Shown here piece by piece: positions 47,948 through 55,699 of a stretch of 64,000 nt of DNA (position 1 is its first letter; each line of letters starts with the position of its first letter). Source of the DNA: Chlamydia muridarum str. Nigg (GTDB lineage: Bacteria; Chlamydiota; Chlamydiia; Chlamydiales; Chlamydiaceae). The translations under genes were made by a program, and so were the position numbers. Location: the NCBI RefSeq assembly GCF_000006685.1, contig NC_002620.2:58905-122904 (forward strand), read 5' to 3'. The notes under the pieces are model-generated. The model worked only from the letters and a program-made list of their open reading frames with translations. It searched no databases and was not told where the DNA came from.

Positions 47948-49311
47948 GAGGCCTCAATAATTGGTTCCTGGAAAAATATTTTGTTTTCCCACTCTAAGGA
48001 AGTATGGGAGGAAGGGTAATAAAAGTCCGCTTCTAATTCAAATATTGTATTTGGGGAAAGCTTTCTTTCTGTAACTGCAGTAAATAGAGCTTGCTCTCGT
48101 TTGCGCATTGCTTCACGAACGGTCGCGGGGCTGTGGTTCCCTTCATAGTTTTTAAGGGGGGCAAAGCACTCGTACCGGGGGTACACAATGGCTTGACTTC
48201 GATTACTGTAACGAAATAGATCAAAAATAAATTCTTCAAACTTCCAAGCATTTTTTTCAATTAGAGAGGGGTATAATTGCTTGGCATGCTTATTCGCTTT
48301 ATAGATAGGTAGAGGTTTCTGTGCCGTCTGGGCTAAAAAGTCCATGGATAAACAGTACAGACCAATGTTAGCGAGTTTATAAGTGAGGTCTCCAGTCGAA
48401 GTGACGGCAAAGCGTTCTTTATCTGGAAGAGCTGAATACTCAACGACTGAGATTTTTTTTTCTGCTAACTCAACAAGAACGCCAACATCTTCTTTTGCAT
48501 TTTGGCGTAAGGTGGTTTTAATTGTTACATCATTATGTTCTGCTGCATGAAACCCAAATAATTCTCTATCAAATGGTAAGGCTAAAGGATTATCTATAGG
48601 GATCACGCTAACCATATCAATTCCCGCTTGATGCCATTTATCCCAAATGCCTGAAGATTTGAGTAGAGAAGCTACACAACCATTACCGGTAGGACCCAGT
48701 GCTAAGCTATCTACTGATTCTAGGAAAAGGTCTCCGGATAGGGATAAAAGAGGCCAAAGGGGTTGGCAAAAGAAATCCACTTGAGAGGGATCCAAATTAA
48801 AATAGCGATTAGCAGTAAAGTAGGACAGGGTTTGTTGATGGTTGAGTGGGGAAGTCATGAATGCTACAGGTAAAGGCCTTCCTACTAGTTTACTAGCTGC
48901 CACTACTTTCTCTGCAACAAGTTGGTACAAAGGTTTTTTCTTTACGGAAGAGACGGGATAGAGACCTTTTGGTCCATCAAATTTTAAGCGAGATCCTTGT
49001 CCTCCAGCTAATACGATACAGCCTACTTTCCCTGCTTGAGAAAGTTGTAATCCTAGTTGAGCATAATCCGGAGTCTCCCCCGCATAGTATGTAGGCGATA
49101 GGGGGGTGTATGAGGGATGGGAATAGGGCGATGCTTGTAATAATTCCTGCTGGCGAAAGAAAAAGGGAATATTGATTTGAGATATTTGTCTCCCTAAGCA
49201 TCGCTTTTGTTGAAGGGAGAGAGAGGGCCAGTAGTCTAGTAAATGCTCTTGTCGAATCGGAAGAAGCTTATCCAATAAACATGATAAGTCTACATAGGAA
49301 GAATCGGTCAT
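47944..49311 (-). CDS. UDP-N-acetylhexosamine / UDP-sugar pyrophosphorylase
   Basis: Uridylyltransferase of the eukaryote-like UAP/UGP family (CT715 type) that joins UTP with a sugar 1-phosphate, probably GlcNAc-1-P. The 455 residues have the signature LAGGQGSRLKFDGPKGLYPV at about 98-117, a substrate block PTGNGCVASLLKSSG and YNIDNP-like IPIDNPLALP, and the lysine-containing CEHN-like KTTLRQNAKEDVGV. It is not GlmU, as there is no hexapeptide-repeat domain. It sits between the fliJ-like gene (16 bases) and gpsA (4-base overlap). Confidence 0.88.
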   Translation of the reverse strand: MTDSSYVDLSCLLDKLLPIRQEHLLDYWPSLSLQQKRCLGRQISQINIPFFFRQQELLQASPYSHPSYTPLSPTYYAGETPDYAQLGLQLSQAGKVGCIVLAGGQGSRLKFDGPKGLYPVSSVKKKPLYQLVAEKVVAASKLVGRPLPVAFMTSPLNHQQTLSYFTANRYFNLDPSQVDFFCQPLWPLLSLSGDLFLESVDSLALGPTGNGCVASLLKSSGIWDKWHQAGIDMVSVIPIDNPLALPFDRELFGFHAAEHNDVTIKTTLRQNAKEDVGVLVELAEKKISVVEYSALPDKERFAVTSTGDLTYKLANIGLYCLSMDFLAQTAQKPLPIYKANKHAKQLYPSLIEKNAWKFEEFIFDLFRYSNRSQAIVYPRYECFAPLKNYEGNHSPATVREAMRKREQALFTAVTERKLSPNTIFELEADFYYPSSHTSLEWENKIFFQEPIIEAS

Positions 49312-49327
49312 TATAGGCGGCCTTAAG

Positions 49328-49690
49328 TTATTCGCGCTCTTTGTTAGAATATTTATTAGTGTGGATCTTTTCGATAATTTTTCTCTGATCTATTTGTTTT
49401 TGTATAGCGGCATAAGAATCTTGCAAACGGGTTTTGAGTAACATACGTTGTTTATATAGAGAAGTTTGTTCTCTTTGTAAATGTTCTAAATGCTTGTCGT
49501 ACTCTTTGGTATACGAACGACAAAGGAAACGCTGATGTCTTGTTAAGGAAATTTGAGTAATTTGTTCTTGGATTTGTTGTATGCGATTATCGATATTCGA
49601 GAGCTCCTTTTTTAACGTGTCCAGAAGAACGCGCTTTTTGAACAGAGAGATTTTAAGGAGGGTAGATAAATCTTGGAGTTTTTTATTCAT
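49328..49690 (-). CDS. FliJ/SctO-like coiled-coil protein (CT716 type)
   Basis: The protein of 120 residues is very basic and nearly all predicted coiled coil. It lies right after the FliI-like ATPase with an 8-base overlap. FliJ/SctO stalk proteins, which sit in the ATPase ring, have this size, composition and position. Their sequences diverge too much for motif proof, so the assignment rests on location plus coiled-coil nature. Confidence 0.6.
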   Translation of the reverse strand: MNKKLQDLSTLLKISLFKKRVLLDTLKKELSNIDNRIQQIQEQITQISLTRHQRFLCRSYTKEYDKHLEHLQREQTSLYKQRMLLKTRLQDSYAAIQKQIDQRKIIEKIHTNKYSNKERE

Positions 49691-50987
49691 GTTTTAACAA
49701 CAAGCAGAGTTGTTCGATTGTGTCGTGAATATCAGAGTAGTTAGAAAGAGGTTGGGATAAAAATTCTCGTAATGATGGAAGAAGGCGAATCGCTCGATCA
49801 AGTTTAGCATCCTGTCCGGAGACATATGCTCCTAACTGAATGATATCAATAGCTTCATGGTAAGCTTTTAGCAGAGAAAGGAGTTCTTGAGCAGCGGCAT
49901 AGTGGTGAGGAAGCGCTAGTTGACAAGCTGATCTAGAAAGACTCGTTAACAGATTAATAGGAGGAGAAAAGAAGCTTTTTTCCACAGGGGAGAGGAAGAA
50001 ATGTCCATCTAGAAGAGATTTAACATAATCATTAAAAATGTCGGGGTGGTTTGCATAATGCAACATAGCATAAAAAGATGTGATAGATCCTTTATCATTG
50101 TTCCCTGCTCGCTCTAAGAATTCTGAAACATGGTGAAAAACTGATGCTGCGTAATGATGTGTAGAAAGTGTTTCTCCTCTAGCAAGAGCTACCTCTTGAA
50201 GAGACTCTATCCACCTAGATAAAGAATCCATAATAAATAATACCCGGGCTCCTTGATCCCGGAAATATTCTGCAATGGTTATAGCAGCCCGACCTGCAAT
50301 GACTTTGCTAGCGGCTGTTTCATGGGCAGTGGAAACAACAATAATTGTACGTTGAGCTGCTAGGCCTTCTTTGTGTTGGTTGACATAATCTCGGACTTCT
50401 CTGCCACGTTCTCCTATAAGAGCAATCACATTAATGGTTTGTTGAGAACCCTTTGCTATCGTAGATAAGAGAGAGGATTTACCTCCGCCAGGTTCTGAAA
50501 AGATTCCTACGCGTTGTCCTTCCCCTATGGTGAGTAGAGCGTCAATCGCTCGGATTCCTGTAGGGAATATTTCTTGTATAGGGGTGCGCGACATAGGAGA
50601 AGGAGGGGGGGAGAATAGCGGAGAGAGATGAGATTTAGGTAGGGGAGGATTCCCATCCAGAGGGTTACCGAATCCATCAATGACTCTTCCAAGAAGGTGG
50701 TGGGAAAGAGGGAGCGAAGCTGGTCTACGTAAGGGAACAACTTCTGCTCCAAGAGAGAGAGAGTAAATCGGAGTAAGTGCTAGTAATAGTGTTGTTTGAT
50801 TATGAATGCCAATAACTTCTGCAAGAATAGGGGAAGAGCGGGGGAGAGAAATTTGACAGAGCTCTCCCAAGCATGCAGATAGTCCTTGAGCTTCCAGAAG
50901 ATCCCCTGATATGCGTGATAAAATCCCACACTCTCGATAAGGACGCCATTGATGGATCAATAAAGTTTCTTGTTGAAGATGAATCAT
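49683..50987 (-). CDS. fliI: Flagellar-type secretion ATPase FliI
   Basis: ATPase related to the F1 beta subunit, powering flagellar-type type III export. The 434 residues show the P-loop EPGGGKSS (165-172), ALIGERGREVRDYV (about 189-202), Walker B VLFIMDSLSRW (249-259), and the family block GSITSFYAMLHYANHPDIFNDYV. In canonical FliI the P-loop starts with A/G; here a Ser precedes it. Chlamydiae have a second SctN ATPase with the main injectisome. This one belongs to the flagellar-type set fliF-fliH-fliI-fliJ. Confidence 0.93.
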   Translation of the reverse strand: MIHLQQETLLIHQWRPYRECGILSRISGDLLEAQGLSACLGELCQISLPRSSPILAEVIGIHNQTTLLLALTPIYSLSLGAEVVPLRRPASLPLSHHLLGRVIDGFGNPLDGNPPLPKSHLSPLFSPPPSPMSRTPIQEIFPTGIRAIDALLTIGEGQRVGIFSEPGGGKSSLLSTIAKGSQQTINVIALIGERGREVRDYVNQHKEGLAAQRTIIVVSTAHETAASKVIAGRAAITIAEYFRDQGARVLFIMDSLSRWIESLQEVALARGETLSTHHYAASVFHHVSEFLERAGNNDKGSITSFYAMLHYANHPDIFNDYVKSLLDGHFFLSPVEKSFFSPPINLLTSLSRSACQLALPHHYAAAQELLSLLKAYHEAIDIIQLGAYVSGQDAKLDRAIRLLPSLREFLSQPLSNYSDIHDTIEQLCLLLKHE

Positions 50988-51046
50988 ACAATGTGTTGGT
51001 TAAGCTTTCTTCTTAGTATAGAGCGCTTGTATAAGGTATCTGTTTG

Positions 51047-51571
51047 TTATGGAGTGAGAACGCTCAAAAGATGCGAAAGTTCTTCCCCAATATCTTGTCT
51101 CAAAATTCCTGAGGGAAGTTCTATCTTATAACTAGCCCTTTTACATAGAGGATCTGCAATAAACTCTACGTTTTTTAATAGGGGGACGTCATTAAGGATT
51201 AACCATTTGGAAAGGTTAGAAAAATCTTCGGGATGAAGACCAATTTTTATAGGAGAAACAGCATAAGTTGCTAAATGATGTTGGAGAGCAGCAGAGATCA
51301 GCAGGGCAAGCTCTTCCGTACAGGCCAATTTTCTATATAAAAACTTTTCGCAAACGAGCACAGCAATTTCAAGAAGCTCTGGCTTAAGTTTCTGCGATAG
51401 TTTTTCGACTTCAGAGAGTAAATGAACGGATAGTTTGCGAAAAACTTGAATTAACGAATGCAGATCATGAGAAAGCGCTTCCTGCTCCAAAAGAGGAGTT
51501 TCTTTGGAGAATTGCGGGGTTTCAGAAGAGGTTTGGGAATGAAGATGAGGAGAAACCACGCAATCCTCCAA
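51047..51571 (-). CDS. FliH/SctL-like stator protein (CT718 type)
   Basis: The protein of 174 residues has a variable N-terminus, a helical mid-section (SLIQVFRKLSVHLLSEVEKLSQKLKPEL) and a C-terminal domain in which IKIGLHPEDFSNL, VEFIADPLCKRASYKIELPSGILRQDIGEEL follows the pattern of FliH/SctL (VxLxVxPxDxxxV, DPxLxxGDxxIET, GxID). It sits between fliF (4 bases) and fliI (59 bases), exactly where fliH lies in flagellar operons. It would regulate and dock the ATPase. Confidence 0.75.
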   Translation of the reverse strand: MEDCVVSPHLHSQTSSETPQFSKETPLLEQEALSHDLHSLIQVFRKLSVHLLSEVEKLSQKLKPELLEIAVLVCEKFLYRKLACTEELALLISAALQHHLATYAVSPIKIGLHPEDFSNLSKWLILNDVPLLKNVEFIADPLCKRASYKIELPSGILRQDIGEELSHLLSVLTP

Positions 51572-51575
51572 ATTT

Positions 51576-52574
51576 TTAGGCTTTTAACTTTAGCACAGCG
51601 CTTCTCATTTCTTCAGGAAGTTTATTAAGAAGTTCTTCTGCTTTTGTTGAGTCTAGATACGAGAGAATCAAAGCGACTTTCTCTGGAGACTCTCTGTTCA
51701 TCATCTCTATCAGCTTTGGTATATTTATGCTTTGTATTTTTTCTTTCTGTTGGGAGACATGATCATAAGTATGGAAAGCAAGATAGAAGGTTGCTGCTCC
51801 TAAAATGCTGAGACCAAGTAAAACAATCCCGATACTTAGAACAATAGAAGGGATGGGGGAATGCTTTTGTACTGTGGGTTTCAGGAAAGGAACAATATCT
51901 ACGGAAGTATGCTTTTCAGGAAATACGGAGAGGATCTCTTGCATATGAGAAAGCAATTTGGTGCGAGAGCTTTTAGAAAGTGTATTGAGATAGTCTTCGT
52001 CAATAAGAAGTTGTAGATGCCCTTCATTAGCTAGAGGGAGATAGTTAATGGTGAAATGTTTCTGAGGAAGAATCGTTTGCAACGAGCGCTCTAGGGAGGT
52101 TACAAGTAGGGTGTCACTTTGCTCAAGAAGGGGAGAGTAAAGATTGCCTTGCTGGTCGGATAAGGTGATATGTTCTTTAGTTAATCCGGGAACACTGCGC
52201 ATAAGGTAATCAGTAATAGAATGGACAAGCGATGGGGATAAGGTTAGCGCATGAGGAAGAGAGAGTATAACAGATATTTCTGCTGGAGCGTCTTCTTCTT
52301 GGGATAAAGCGACGGTAGCTTGGAGAATAGGATCGAACATAGTTAGATCGTTTTCCAGCTGCTCCTTTTTTGCTTGTATTTCCATTGACTGGAGATTCCC
52401 TAGATGGGTGAGTTTAAGCCAGTTTGAAGGCTGTTTCTCAGTAGATACTGTGGTAGGAGTAGATTGTGGAGAGGAAGGTTTATACAAGACGATGAACCCA
52501 ATCAGGATAGCTGCAAGAAGGGACCCCAAAGACTTAGTGGAGGTGATCTTATTTTTCAGAAAGTGAGGTAGCAC
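51576..52574 (-). CDS. fliF: FliF/SctJ-like ring protein with FliG-like tail
   Basis: The protein of 332 residues has two membrane segments (about 15-31 and 242-267) separated by a periplasmic ring-building region with the FliF/SctJ pattern (ISVILSLPHALTLSPSLVHS; VPGLTKEHITLSDQQGNLYS). It is much shorter than flagellar FliF (about 550). It has no lipoprotein cysteine, unlike SctJ. The cytoplasmic tail after TM2 (about 279-332, IQSINIPKLIEMM through VALILSYLDSTKAEELL to LPEEMRSAVLKL) looks like the first helices of the FliG middle domain. Downstream come fliH-like, fliI and fliJ-like genes, so the FliG position of the operon is filled by the fused tail. Confidence 0.82.
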   Translation of the reverse strand: MLPHFLKNKITSTKSLGSLLAAILIGFIVLYKPSSPQSTPTTVSTEKQPSNWLKLTHLGNLQSMEIQAKKEQLENDLTMFDPILQATVALSQEEDAPAEISVILSLPHALTLSPSLVHSITDYLMRSVPGLTKEHITLSDQQGNLYSPLLEQSDTLLVTSLERSLQTILPQKHFTINYLPLANEGHLQLLIDEDYLNTLSKSSRTKLLSHMQEILSVFPEKHTSVDIVPFLKPTVQKHSPIPSIVLSIGIVLLGLSILGAATFYLAFHTYDHVSQQKEKIQSINIPKLIEMMNRESPEKVALILSYLDSTKAEELLNKLPEEMRSAVLKLKA

Positions 52575-52736
52575 CAGTGTTCTCCATGAAGCAAATTCTT
52601 ACAAAAGCTCTACGCATAATTCGGGGAATAGAGCAAAGGTAGAGCCTGTTAAGTATTCTGCAGAGAAAATGGAAAAGAAGAAATCTTCTCCTTATTGCCA
52701 AGAAGAAGATTTTGCAGCCGGAATGACCAAGAGGCT

Positions 52737-52788
52737 CAAAAGGGCTTTTATGTTAAAAGAGCCCTTTTGTCTTCTGTAACAAAAGGGC
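52737..52788 (-). repeat. Three-segment alternative hairpin upstream of fliF
   Basis: CAAAAGGGC (52737-52745), GCCCTTTTG (52761-52769) and CAAAAGGGC (52780-52788) are alternating complements. The middle copy can pair with either neighbour. The left hairpin gains an inner CTTTTA/TAAAAG stem (52745-52750 with 52754-52759). The right one has a 10-base loop and on the minus strand is followed by TCTTTT, so it could terminate the nifS-nifU transcript. The gap also holds the fliF leader; no gene is seen in 52575-52841. Confidence 0.65.
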
Positions 52789-52841
52789 GTCATTAAAAAC
52801 AATATATTGTCTAAAAATTGTTTTTTAGGGGGTTAAAGGGA

Positions 52842-53624
52842 TTAAAATAAAAGAGACTGTTCATCTACTTTTATTTCTAATAAAGGGTAAACGTGTGCTC
52901 GGAAGAGCTGCCCTATTGAATTTAGGGTGGATCCTACAGCAGATAAGCAGGAGGAGCAATTTCCAGAGTAGGCAATAGTTACAGTAAGTCCTTCGAAATG
53001 AACGATACGTACAGAGCCTTCATCCATAGCAACCAGGGGAGCTATCTTTTCTTTCATCATGATGTTTAATGTAGAAAGTTGTTCATCGTAGGAAAGATTC
53101 TCCCACTCTTCTTTAGAATAGGGATCCCCATCGTTTAATTGTAGGAGGGCATCTTTGAAGGGGAAAGGGCTGTCATTTACGGGAATATCGACACATTGTT
53201 CAATCGCAATATCAAGAGCATCCATCACCAAGTGGTAAAGGGGGGATAGGTCTTCACGGAAAATAGAGGGCTGGGTACGTCCGTGGACTTCCTGCTCAAG
53301 GTCATTTATAGTCATTTTGTAGGCTTCGGCAAAAGTCTTTCCAATCACTAATGAACAGGTGGCTTCAGCAAGAACAAGTAGATAGGGATGGCCGAAGAAT
53401 TGAAATTTAGCTTCTTGAATGATCCCATTTGTTTTGTTGACAAGCCAGTAAAAAATCAGGGTATTCCCCATAAGTAAGTGACCCTGCTTGCCTATGATAA
53501 GTTGGGAGTGTTCATCTTCTTGCTCCTGAGATAAGAGTCCCCCGTGTTTAGGCTGAAAGAATAAGCGCAATGATTTTGCGGGGAAGCTGCTCCATAAAGA
53601 GAAAGGATAAAATGGAATGATCAT
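52842..53624 (-). CDS. nifU: NifU-like protein with degenerate scaffold domain
   Basis: The 260 residues comprise an N-terminal IscU-like domain (about 45-165) and a C-terminal Nfu-like domain with a CxxC site, GNCSSC (C223, C226). In the N-terminal part the usual cluster ligands are mostly missing: the GNPxCGD site reads GNTLIFY and the FGC site reads FGHP, while a Cys near the third position survives (IEQC). An Fe-S carrier role through the Nfu domain remains possible; de novo assembly is unlikely. The start overlaps nifS by 4 bases. Confidence 0.82.
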   Translation of the reverse strand: MIIPFYPFSLWSSFPAKSLRLFFQPKHGGLLSQEQEDEHSQLIIGKQGHLLMGNTLIFYWLVNKTNGIIQEAKFQFFGHPYLLVLAEATCSLVIGKTFAEAYKMTINDLEQEVHGRTQPSIFREDLSPLYHLVMDALDIAIEQCVDIPVNDSPFPFKDALLQLNDGDPYSKEEWENLSYDEQLSTLNIMMKEKIAPLVAMDEGSVRIVHFEGLTVTIAYSGNCSSCLSAVGSTLNSIGQLFRAHVYPLLEIKVDEQSLLF

Positions 53625-54775
53625 AGGGATTTGGTGATGAGAGGTTGTAAATGCGAGATGCCTTCTTGTAAGGCTGAGGCTAAAGCAGAGAAGTGTGTAG
53701 CGGGAGTACGTTCTGTAAAAGACACATGCAGGGCGCTATGACAAAAGAAGGGTGAAATTCCAGAGCTTTGTAGGATTTGGGATAAAGGTTGGAATCGTTC
53801 GTACCCCAGTCCTACAAAAATGTTTTTCTGGGAAAGAAAAAAACCTAAAGATTCTGCAGGAATGCCGGGAATAGCAAAGACAGCGACATTTGGCAGGCGA
53901 GAGTCGATGTCTTCTAAAAGGAATTGCACTTGAGGAATAGCAGTTAAAGCTTGTTTAAGAGCTGATCGAGCAGAAATTGCGGAAAGGACTAAGGAAGGGA
54001 AAGAAGCCGCACGTTCTTGGCAAGCTAGAGAAAAAGCTGCAAGAGAGCTTAGACAAGTTGGGATTGGAGGGGTCTCTGGAAGCCATAAAGAAAAATATTT
54101 TGTTAAAGAGGGCTTCATAAACATAGCTCCTGAAGAGCCAATGCCTCCAAGGGATTGTGATGAGAAGGTAAGAATATCCGTCTGATAAAGCTCTGTAGGG
54201 AGAGCGCATCTGCCAAGAATATCGCTAATGTCCACATGGAGAATGATGCTTCGTTCTTTACATAAGGTAACGAGCTCTGGGATGGCTTCGAGTAGGCCTG
54301 TCATGCCATTAGCAGCTGATATCGAGAACAGTAGGGTGCGAGGGGAGACTGCTTCTGCTAAATCTGTTTCTTTTACGCACCCTGTTTTGCTTGTTACCCA
54401 ATCATATGTTGTTCCTAAATTTTGCCGGCGACAGAGAGCATTTATGATCCATTGTTGTTCACAAGAAGGAATCAGGAGGTGATTCCTTCCTTGGAAGGCA
54501 TGTTGGTTTTCAAGAAGGGCAGCCACAATTATGGCTGCTATATGGGGGTAATAGGGAACAAAATGAAAGGTAAAGTCTTTTTCTTGACATCCAGTTAGCT
54601 TGCGAGCAGAAACTTCTGCTTCTGCCTGTAAAGCAAGAGCAGAAGTATTAACTTCGCAGGAGAACACATTTGCATAACGCTGAAAAGCTTCCTTAACCAT
54701 CTCAGAAGGCGGGATGGTTTGTTGATTATTTAACCAAACGAAAGTGCGCTCTTCGTGAATTTTTGTTCCGTCCAT
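53621..54775 (-). CDS. nifS: NifS-like cysteine desulfurase homologue, probably inactive
   Basis: This is a 384-residue protein with the fold-type I layout of NifS/IscS (VSPRTLLFSISAANGMTGLLE; ILHVDISD). The PLP lysine site SGHK is replaced by SSQS (residues 205-208), the ring-stacking His of the EH motif is Gln (CEQQW), and the catalytic-Cys loop (SGSAC) is gone (GLGYERFQ). The N-terminal DxAATT reads NNQQTI. PLP enzyme activity is therefore not expected. The gene is uninterrupted, so the protein is probably kept for another role. The start lies 46 bases inside gpmA and the stop overlaps nifU by 4 bases. Confidence 0.85.
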   Translation of the reverse strand: MDGTKIHEERTFVWLNNQQTIPPSEMVKEAFQRYANVFSCEVNTSALALQAEAEVSARKLTGCQEKDFTFHFVPYYPHIAAIIVAALLENQHAFQGRNHLLIPSCEQQWIINALCRRQNLGTTYDWVTSKTGCVKETDLAEAVSPRTLLFSISAANGMTGLLEAIPELVTLCKERSIILHVDISDILGRCALPTELYQTDILTFSSQSLGGIGSSGAMFMKPSLTKYFSLWLPETPPIPTCLSSLAAFSLACQERAASFPSLVLSAISARSALKQALTAIPQVQFLLEDIDSRLPNVAVFAIPGIPAESLGFFLSQKNIFVGLGYERFQPLSQILQSSGISPFFCHSALHVSFTERTPATHFSALASALQEGISHLQPLITKSL

Positions 54776-55410
54776 TCGTATACAATAGGTTTCCCTGTTG
54801 GCAACTCTAAAGAGAGTACTTCTTCTTCAGTTAATTTTTCTAGGTCCATGATCAAAGAGCGTAAAGAGTTCCCATGAGCAGAAATAAAAATATTTTTTCC
54901 CTGTTGGATAAGAGGAAAAATGCGCTTTTGAAAGTAAGGGAGAGTTCTTTGCGCCGTATCAAAGAGACTTTCTCCTTGTGGCGGAGCAATTTTGTAGCTT
55001 CTACGCCAGAGTCTAACCTGCTCTTCTCCAAATTGCTCTGCAACTTCTTGTTTATTTTTCCCCTGAAGTTCTCCATACATACGCTCATTAAGCGCGCTCG
55101 ATTGAAAAAGGGGGATCATTTGTTCCAACTCTTTTTCACTATGAATCCTACTCATATCGGGGCGTTCTTCATGAATAATATAAGGAATTTTTTTAGAGCT
55201 GTGGTTAGTCATTGCTAGAAGAGCTGTCATCAAGCTTCTGACTAGAGTAGAGGTAAAAATACAATCAATAGGAAGATTTTTAATCGCTTCCCCAGCAGTA
55301 AGTGCTTCTTGAATTCCTTGTTGACTAAGAGGGATATCTACCCATCCAGTAAATAGATTTTTTTGATTCCATACGGATTGACCGTGGCGTAGCAGAATAA
55401 GAAGAGTCAT
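54730..55410 (-). CDS. gpmA: Phosphoglycerate mutase, 2,3-BPG-dependent
   Basis: Interconverts 3- and 2-phosphoglycerate. The 226 residues contain the phosphohistidine motif LLRHGQSVWN (His9), FTGWVDIPLSQQG, the block ALNERMYGELQGKNK and the second catalytic His in ISAHGNSLRSLI. The length is normal for the dPGM class. Its end overlaps the nifS-like gene by 46 bases, so gpmA-nifS-nifU form one transcript. With pgk it makes up lower glycolysis here. Confidence 0.96.
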   Translation of the reverse strand: MTLLILLRHGQSVWNQKNLFTGWVDIPLSQQGIQEALTAGEAIKNLPIDCIFTSTLVRSLMTALLAMTNHSSKKIPYIIHEERPDMSRIHSEKELEQMIPLFQSSALNERMYGELQGKNKQEVAEQFGEEQVRLWRRSYKIAPPQGESLFDTAQRTLPYFQKRIFPLIQQGKNIFISAHGNSLRSLIMDLEKLTEEEVLSLELPTGKPIVYEWTEQKFTKSALSFG

Positions 55411-55699
55411 AAAAAGCAGGACGATTGTTGTGAAAGCCCTATCTTCCTCGTTTAAGGATTATCTTTGCAAAGATTTTTTTACCTTGTAGGTCTATAGGTA
55501 GGGATGCGCAATTTGCTGATTTTTTGAAAAGGAACTTCTTCTGGACTCTCTAGCGAAATCTTGATATGATAATGGGTCGTTTTTATTTTTATCTCTGAAT
55601 CTAAGAGGTCCTCGTTGTTGAAAGGGGGGAGGGTTTCTTAGATAGTCGCTTATCAGTGGAATTCAAAAAATTAAGTGGTCGAAAGACAAGAGGACTGGA

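Noticed and set aside
53621..54775. Calling the nifS-like gene a pseudogene
   Set aside because: The frame is intact over 384 codons and overlaps coding neighbours tightly, so it is more likely an expressed protein that has lost enzymatic residues.
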